Made by a program: the position numbers and the translations under genes. Of a stretch of DNA of 9,630 nucleotides, positions 5,689 through 9,630 are shown piece after piece (position 1 is the stretch's first letter; each line of letters opens with the position of its first letter). The DNA lies in assembly GCA_033721915.1 (NCBI GenBank), contig JAWWAC010000086.1, forward strand, positions 1-9,630. Direction: 5' to 3'. Source of the stretch: REBR01 sp033721915 (GTDB lineage: Bacteria; Pseudomonadota; Gammaproteobacteria; Pseudomonadales; Oleiphilaceae). The notes under the pieces were generated by a model. It ran no database searches, was not told where the DNA came from, and saw only the letters and a program-made list of their open reading frames with translations.

Positions 5689-8415
5689 ATCGTCCAGATG
5701 GGACTCACGGGGCTGGGGGTCCGGCTTGGGGCCGTTGAGTATCAGGCGCAGATCCATCACCCCCTCCTCCGGGTTCTGGTGGATCCCGAATCCCAGCCGC
5801 TCCGCCAGGTGCAGCATGGGGAAGTTCTCAGGCAGTACCGTGCCCACCATCTCACGGGTGCCACGGCTGCGGCAGTAGGCGATCATTTTCTCCAGCAGTG
5901 TCCGGCCCAGCCCCTCTCCTCTCTGGTCGTCCCTTACCATCACGGCGAATTCGCACTGCTGGTTGTCCGCATCGGTCCAGACCCGCACCGTGCCCAGGGT
6001 TTCCCTGCCCTCCCCCTCCGGGTCGGCAATAAACACCATTTCCCGGTCGTAGTCGATCTGCACCATGCGGGCGATATCATCGTGGCTGAAGTGGCTGCGG
6101 TAGTGGAAGAAACGATAACGCAGTGATTCCGCCGATTGCTGACGGTGCAGTTCCAGGTGTGCCGGCTCGTCCTCGGCGCGCACCGGCCTCAGCAGCACCT
6201 TGCGGCCGGAACGGGGCAGCGTCACCCACGCCTCCAGCTCCCTTGGGTAGGGCTGTATCACCATGGCGGCCGGCTCGTCCAGGTCCATGGCCATATCACA
6301 GGCAATGGCACCCTGCTCATTGAACAGCAGCGGCAGTATCTCAAGGCCGCGGATTTCGGGCAGGTCCGCCACCATCTGGGAGAGAGTCACCAGTGTCTGG
6401 CAGACGCTGCGGATATCCGCCTCCGGGTGCAGGCTGTACTCCCGCAACAGCCGATGCATGTAGGTACGCTCCAGCAGCTCCCTGGCCAGCACCATGTTCA
6501 GTGGCGGCAATGCCACCTGGCGGTCACTCATCACCGTGACACGGGCCCCTGCGGCGCCACAGACAATCAGTGGGCCGAACACCGGATCCCGGGTGATACC
6601 CACGCTGAAACCCACGCCCCCCAGGTGGGAGTCGGTTCTCTGCAGAGCGAAGCCCAGAAAGCGGCTGCCCGGGAAGTGCTGCTGGTACTGGTCCATGAGC
6701 ATATGGCCGGACTGGCGCAGCGCCAGTGGGTCGTTCAGTCGCCGTACCGTGGACTTGTAGCGCCCACGGCCACTGCGCTCCTCCAGAAAGGGGTGACCGC
6801 TCATTTCATGGAGCAGCGTCAGGTTGACGGGGCCACCCCACTCGTCAAAGGTTTCCAGCACCTGGTCCACGTCTTCGCAGTAACGCGTCGGCACCGTCTG
6901 CACACCGTAGTCCGTAAGAATACGGGCACATTCCTGGTGGGTCAGCTGGCTGCGTTGGCTCTTGCGGACCCCTTCGATCAGCCCGCGGGCATGGTCCCGG
7001 TCGGTGCTGCGCTCCGGGGTGGTTTCCGGGGTTTCCTGCAGCAGGCGCTGGCTGCGCTGGTGGCTGACGTGGTGCATGAAGGACTTGATGGCTTTCTCCG
7101 GGGAGAAAAAGCTGGGCACGCCGGCTCTGTAGAAAGCATCACGGGCTTCCAGCACGGTGCTGTGCCCCAGCCAGCAGGTAAAGACATTGAGACGGTGACG
7201 CTGTTGCGCGGCGATCAGGGCATCGGCAATCTGCAGGCTGTCCTGGGTCAGCATGGGGGTGTACATCACCAGCACATTGCCTATCTGGGGGTCCTGGGCC
7301 AGGAGGTCCAGCACCTGGGCGTAGAGGGCCGGGTTGGCGTCGAAACCCAGATCCAGCGGGTTGCCCGGGCTCAGGTAGCGTGGCAGCAGCTTGCCCAGTG
7401 CCTTGACGGTCTTTTCGGAGGGGGTGGCCAGTTCCCCCTGCAGGTGCATCAGCCGGTCCACCGCCAGCACACCGGGGCCCACACCGTTGGCCACGATCAT
7501 CAAGTCGTCACGGCGCACCTTGCGCATGCGTGAGAGGCTCTCCAGAGCATCGAACATCTCATCCAGCCCATTGACCCGCAACACACCGCCGCGCTTCAGT
7601 GCCGCCTCATACACCGGGTCACGACTGGTCAGCCCCTCCGGCACCGGCGTCGGCAACCATTCGGACTGGGGGTAGCGGCCGCTTTTCACGGCAATCACCG
7701 GTTTGCTGCGTGAGGCGGCCCGCACTGCGGAGATAAACCGGGCCGGATGGGGGATATGCTCCATATGCAGCAGTATGGCCCGTGTGCCGGCGTCCTGTGC
7801 CAAGTAGTCGATCAGGTCGTCATGGGCAATGTCCACCCCATCCCCCAGTGTGAGCAGGTGGGAAAACCCCACCCCCCGGGCAAAGGCCCAGTCCACCACC
7901 ACACTGCCAATGGAGCCGGACTGGCCGACAAAACCGATCTTGCCCTCCAGCACCCCCATATGGGCGTAGGTGGCGTTGACCTGGGCGGAGGGGTTCATGA
8001 TGCCGATGGTGTTGGGGCCGAGAATGCGCACACGGGCCTTGCGGGCGGCGTCGCGCACCGAGTACATCAGTGGCCGGCCGTTGCGGCTGAAGCGCCGTGA
8101 CATGCCGCCGGTCATGACTATGGCCACCCGCACCCCCATCTCACCCAGTTGCCGCACCAGTCGCGGCACCGTCTCCGGCGGCGTGCAGATAATGGCCAGG
8201 TCCGGCACCCCGGGGAGACGGCTCAGGCGACGCACACAGGGCACACCATGAACGGAACCGTAGTCCTGGCGGTTGACCACCATCAGTTGCCCGGTAAAAC
8301 CGGAGGCCATGAGATTGCGCAGCACCATGCCGCCGAGGTTGGCGGGCCGTTCCGAGGCCCCCAGTATGGCGATGGAACGGGGGTTGAAGAGTCGGTCCAG
8401 GTAGCGGGTGGTCAT
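5671..8415 (-). CDS. Pat/PatZ-type protein lysine acetyltransferase: degenerate NDP-forming acyl-CoA synthetase fused to GNAT
   Basis: The architecture is that of Pat (Salmonella) / PatZ (E. coli), which acetylate lysines of metabolic enzymes, notably inactivating acetyl-CoA synthetase. With the start at 8415 the protein has 914 residues, against about 886 for PatZ. The first half holds a CoA-binding Rossmann domain (about 5-140, I-L-G-A-S at 17-21, GPNTIG at 133-138), a succinyl-CoA-ligase-like domain (GQSGSIG at 164-170, KSGR at 244-247) and an ATP-grasp-like region (about 480-710, with FGPLIV and QVALPPLN). The GNAT domain is at about 730-900, with E822 in the CEFAVMV strand and the acetyl-CoA loop RGEGLG at 832-837. 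The His of the synthetase family is missing near 256-261 (TPVPEG), and the ATP-grasp lysine motif near 530-545 is lost. An ATG at 8478 would add 21 residues and overlap the upstream gene; 8415 is preferred because GGAAG lies about 6 bases upstream and MTTRYLDRLFNP begins the conserved region. Confidence 0.85.
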   Translation of the reverse strand: MTTRYLDRLFNPRSIAILGASERPANLGGMVLRNLMASGFTGQLMVVNRQDYGSVHGVPCVRRLSRLPGVPDLAIICTPPETVPRLVRQLGEMGVRVAIVMTGGMSRRFSRNGRPLMYSVRDAARKARVRILGPNTIGIMNPSAQVNATYAHMGVLEGKIGFVGQSGSIGSVVVDWAFARGVGFSHLLTLGDGVDIAHDDLIDYLAQDAGTRAILLHMEHIPHPARFISAVRAASRSKPVIAVKSGRYPQSEWLPTPVPEGLTSRDPVYEAALKRGGVLRVNGLDEMFDALESLSRMRKVRRDDLMIVANGVGPGVLAVDRLMHLQGELATPSEKTVKALGKLLPRYLSPGNPLDLGFDANPALYAQVLDLLAQDPQIGNVLVMYTPMLTQDSLQIADALIAAQQRHRLNVFTCWLGHSTVLEARDAFYRAGVPSFFSPEKAIKSFMHHVSHQRSQRLLQETPETTPERSTDRDHARGLIEGVRKSQRSQLTHQECARILTDYGVQTVPTRYCEDVDQVLETFDEWGGPVNLTLLHEMSGHPFLEERSGRGRYKSTVRRLNDPLALRQSGHMLMDQYQQHFPGSRFLGFALQRTDSHLGGVGFSVGITRDPVFGPLIVCGAAGARVTVMSDRQVALPPLNMVLARELLERTYMHRLLREYSLHPEADIRSVCQTLVTLSQMVADLPEIRGLEILPLLFNEQGAIACDMAMDLDEPAAMVIQPYPRELEAWVTLPRSGRKVLLRPVRAEDEPAHLELHRQQSAESLRYRFFHYRSHFSHDDIARMVQIDYDREMVFIADPEGEGRETLGTVRVWTDADNQQCEFAVMVRDDQRGEGLGRTLLEKMIAYCRSRGTREMVGTVLPENFPMLHLAERLGFGIHQNPEEGVMDLRLILNGPKPDPQPRESHLDDALPPV

Positions 8416-8455
8416 AACCGGCTTCCGTGATTGGCGGGACTTGTGTTGAGGGGCA

Positions 8456-9211
8456 CTAGTCCAGCTGCACGACGTCATCCAGGCGCTTGTCGAAAAGCCG
8501 GTCCAGCTCCCCCTGCTTTCTCAGCGTCTCCAGGGCTTTTCTCATGACCGGCAGGCTTTCCTCCCGCCTGGAGGCCTTTGAGAAGAACAGATACCCCTCG
8601 GATTCGTCCAGTTCCATCATGATCCGTATGGGCGGGTCCTGTTGCGGGTCGTACTCGCTGACCACCCCCATCTCGCCCACAATGATGGCGGCAATCCGAT
8701 GGTGTTTAAGCAGCTCCAGGCCATGGCGGAAATCCCGCACCGGTACCTGGTCGATCCCCTCATGCTGAACAAATTCGGGTCGGTAATAGGCACCACGGAT
8801 GTAGGCCACTTTCTCGCCGCTCAGATCGTCCAGTGAATCAATGGCCGGGGCATCCGCGGTGCCCAGAACCAGCGTGCGCAGTGTGATTACCTTGCCAGAG
8901 TAGTGCACCCGTTCTTTCGCGTCCGGGAAATCAAACAAGAAGGTAAAGTCCGCATCACCCCGTTCCAGTTCCCGGTGCACCCTGGGGTAAGGCCGGACCT
9001 GGTACTCGATATCGAGCCCTGAAACCGCCTCCAGCTTTTTCACCAGCTCCACCAGCAGGCCATAAGCCTCACCCTGTTCATTCATCTGGGCCCATGGGGC
9101 CACCTCAGGCAACGAGAAACGGACCCTGTCCTGATCCTGTGCCTGTCCACAGGGCACCAACATCAGGGCAAGCAATACAGCGGGCACTAGGTAACGCCTG
9201 AAAAAGTCCAT
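8456..9211 (-). CDS. Periplasmic solute-binding protein (SBP_bac_3 / amino-acid-binding type)
   Basis: A 251-residue exported protein of the extracellular solute-binding family 3 fold. Residues 1-24 form a Sec signal peptide: a short charged start (MDFFRRY), a hydrophobic core to about residue 20, and probable signal peptidase I cleavage after G-Q-A. The Cys at 21 is in L-V-P-C, which is not a good lipobox. The mature part begins with RVRFSLPEVAPWAQMNEQGEAYGLLVELVKKL, typical of lobe 1; E-R-V-H-Y-S matches the conserved E-R-x-x-x-F/Y-S signature, and KVAYIRGAYY resembles the hinge after the crossover. No permease or ATPase gene lies beside it, so it may serve a distant transporter or act as a ligand sensor. 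The gene ends 40 bp before the Pat-type gene on the same strand, so the two may share a transcript. An in-frame TGA abuts the ATG, fixing the start, and there is no clear Shine-Dalgarno. Ligand unknown. Confidence 0.8.
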   Translation of the reverse strand: MDFFRRYLVPAVLLALMLVPCGQAQDQDRVRFSLPEVAPWAQMNEQGEAYGLLVELVKKLEAVSGLDIEYQVRPYPRVHRELERGDADFTFLFDFPDAKERVHYSGKVITLRTLVLGTADAPAIDSLDDLSGEKVAYIRGAYYRPEFVQHEGIDQVPVRDFRHGLELLKHHRIAAIIVGEMGVVSEYDPQQDPPIRIMMELDESEGYLFFSKASRREESLPVMRKALETLRKQGELDRLFDKRLDDVVQLD

Positions 9212-9323
9212 TCACTGATTAAAGCAGATTAACAAGGCCAATGCGATGAATGGGTGGAACGGGATGACAAGTCTGTCCGGTGCAGTGCAGAATGCAGGAT
9301 CAGGGATTTTCAAGAGTGTGTTT
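9212..9323. promoter_or_regulatory. Divergent intergenic region with two GATTAA repeats
   Basis: This 112-bp gap separates the starts of two divergent genes and must hold at least one promoter. The hexamer GATTAA occurs at 9217-9222 and 9227-9232, a 10-bp period or one helical turn, immediately before the binding-protein start. I could not assign a convincing -35/-10 pair to either direction by eye. Confidence 0.3.
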
Positions 9324-9630
9324 ATGGCCACGGCGTATTTCAGCGATTGCGCTTTCACGCAACATGACATGGGTGAGGGACACCCGGAAAGCCCGGCACG
9401 ACTGAAGGCCATTGAGCAACGGCTGGAAAGCTCCGGGCTGGCCTCGGAACTGGACCGGGTCTGTCCCCAGGAAGCCACCCGTGAACAGCTGCAGCGGGCC
9501 CACCCGGCCGGCTACCTGGATCAGCTGGCGCTGATGGCGCCAAAACAGGGCCGGATTATGGCCGATCCGGACACACTGATGACACCCCATACCCTGCAGG
9601 CCGCCCGTCTTGCCGCCGGCGCCGGCGTGG
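9324..9630 (+). CDS. Histone deacetylase family protein (N-terminal part; runs off window)
   Basis: The first 102 codons of a histone-deacetylase-like (arginase/deacetylase fold) protein, the group that includes AcuC and the acetylpolyamine amidohydrolases. The start M-A-T-A-Y-F-S-D is followed by the signature HDMGEGHPESPARL (about residues 14-27), then a helix and RAHPAGYLDQL, equivalent to the H-x-x-x-Y-L/V of the family, and finally TLQAARLAAGAGV, the helix after the G-T/P loop. The zinc ligands and the His-His catalytic dyad lie beyond the window, so activity cannot be judged. AAGAG at 9312-9316 is about 7 bases before the ATG. In-frame ATGs at 9246 and 9264 would extend the protein, but that part looks unlike the family. 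It is divergent from the solute-binding protein gene and close to the lysine acetyltransferase gene. Substrate may be acetyl-lysine on proteins or a small acetylated amine. Confidence 0.82.
   Translation, partial: MATAYFSDCAFTQHDMGEGHPESPARLKAIEQRLESSGLASELDRVCPQEATREQLQRAHPAGYLDQLALMAPKQGRIMADPDTLMTPHTLQAARLAAGAGV

Noticed and set aside
6136..7533. A 465-codon open frame on the + strand opposite the Pat-type gene
   Set aside because: It is antisense to a clearly conserved protein, has His/Gln/Val-rich composition with no recognisable domain, and no ribosome-binding site or promoter. Long antisense frames are expected in GC-rich coding DNA.
8413..8478. Start of the Pat-type gene at 8478 (21 extra residues)
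   Set aside because: The extra residues are unlike the family and would overlap the upstream gene by 23 bp, whereas the ATG at 8415 has a well-placed GGAAG and directly opens the conserved region.
1..9630. Search for a defence island, mobile element, CRISPR array or biosynthetic cluster
   Set aside because: All genes belong to conserved chromosomal families, no direct or inverted repeats of insertion-element type were seen, and base composition is even apart from short intergenic stretches.

Overview
The window reads as a chromosomal segment of a GC-rich gammaproteobacterium. The order MTA/SAH deaminase, ubiG, mupP, yciK is the arrangement familiar from Pseudomonas and related marine genera, and RdgC, YaaA and a Pat/PatZ-type protein acetyltransferase fit the same group. 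I cannot name the genus. Coding density is high, no gap exceeds about 130 bp, and I see no transposase, integrase, phage gene, CRISPR array, tRNA or rRNA.

Left block (1-3483, + strand): a 5'-truncated TRZ/ATZ-family amidohydrolase (probable 5'-methylthioadenosine/S-adenosylhomocysteine deaminase), ubiG (two O-methylations in ubiquinone synthesis), mupP (MurNAc-6-phosphate phosphatase of peptidoglycan recycling, overlapping ubiG by 8 bp) and yciK (short-chain dehydrogenase). The first three are tightly packed and probably co-transcribed. yciK follows after about 106 bp with a hairpin in the gap. The deaminase and UbiG are linked through S-adenosylhomocysteine, the by-product of methyl transfer.

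Middle block (3507-5635): convergent to yciK lie yaaA (peroxide-stress protein) and, upstream of it, a small CxxC glutaredoxin-like gene, both on the - strand. Divergent from these is rdgC (+), which has the clearest promoter in the window. A strong GC hairpin sits between yciK and yaaA, and a weaker one between rdgC and the next - strand gene.

Right block (5671-9630): a long - strand gene for a Pat-type protein with a degenerate NDP-forming acyl-CoA synthetase half and an intact-looking GNAT domain. Directly upstream is an exported periplasmic solute-binding protein gene with no permease beside it. Divergent from that pair is the start of a histone-deacetylase-family gene that runs off the window. 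A probable lysine acetyltransferase and a probable deacetylase are therefore close neighbours, an arrangement that recalls the acuA/acuC pairing of Bacillus.

Most of the window is conserved housekeeping sequence. I found no convincing undescribed system. The points most worth a second look are the acetylase/deacetylase neighbourhood, the decayed synthetase half of the Pat homologue, and the orphan binding protein next to it.
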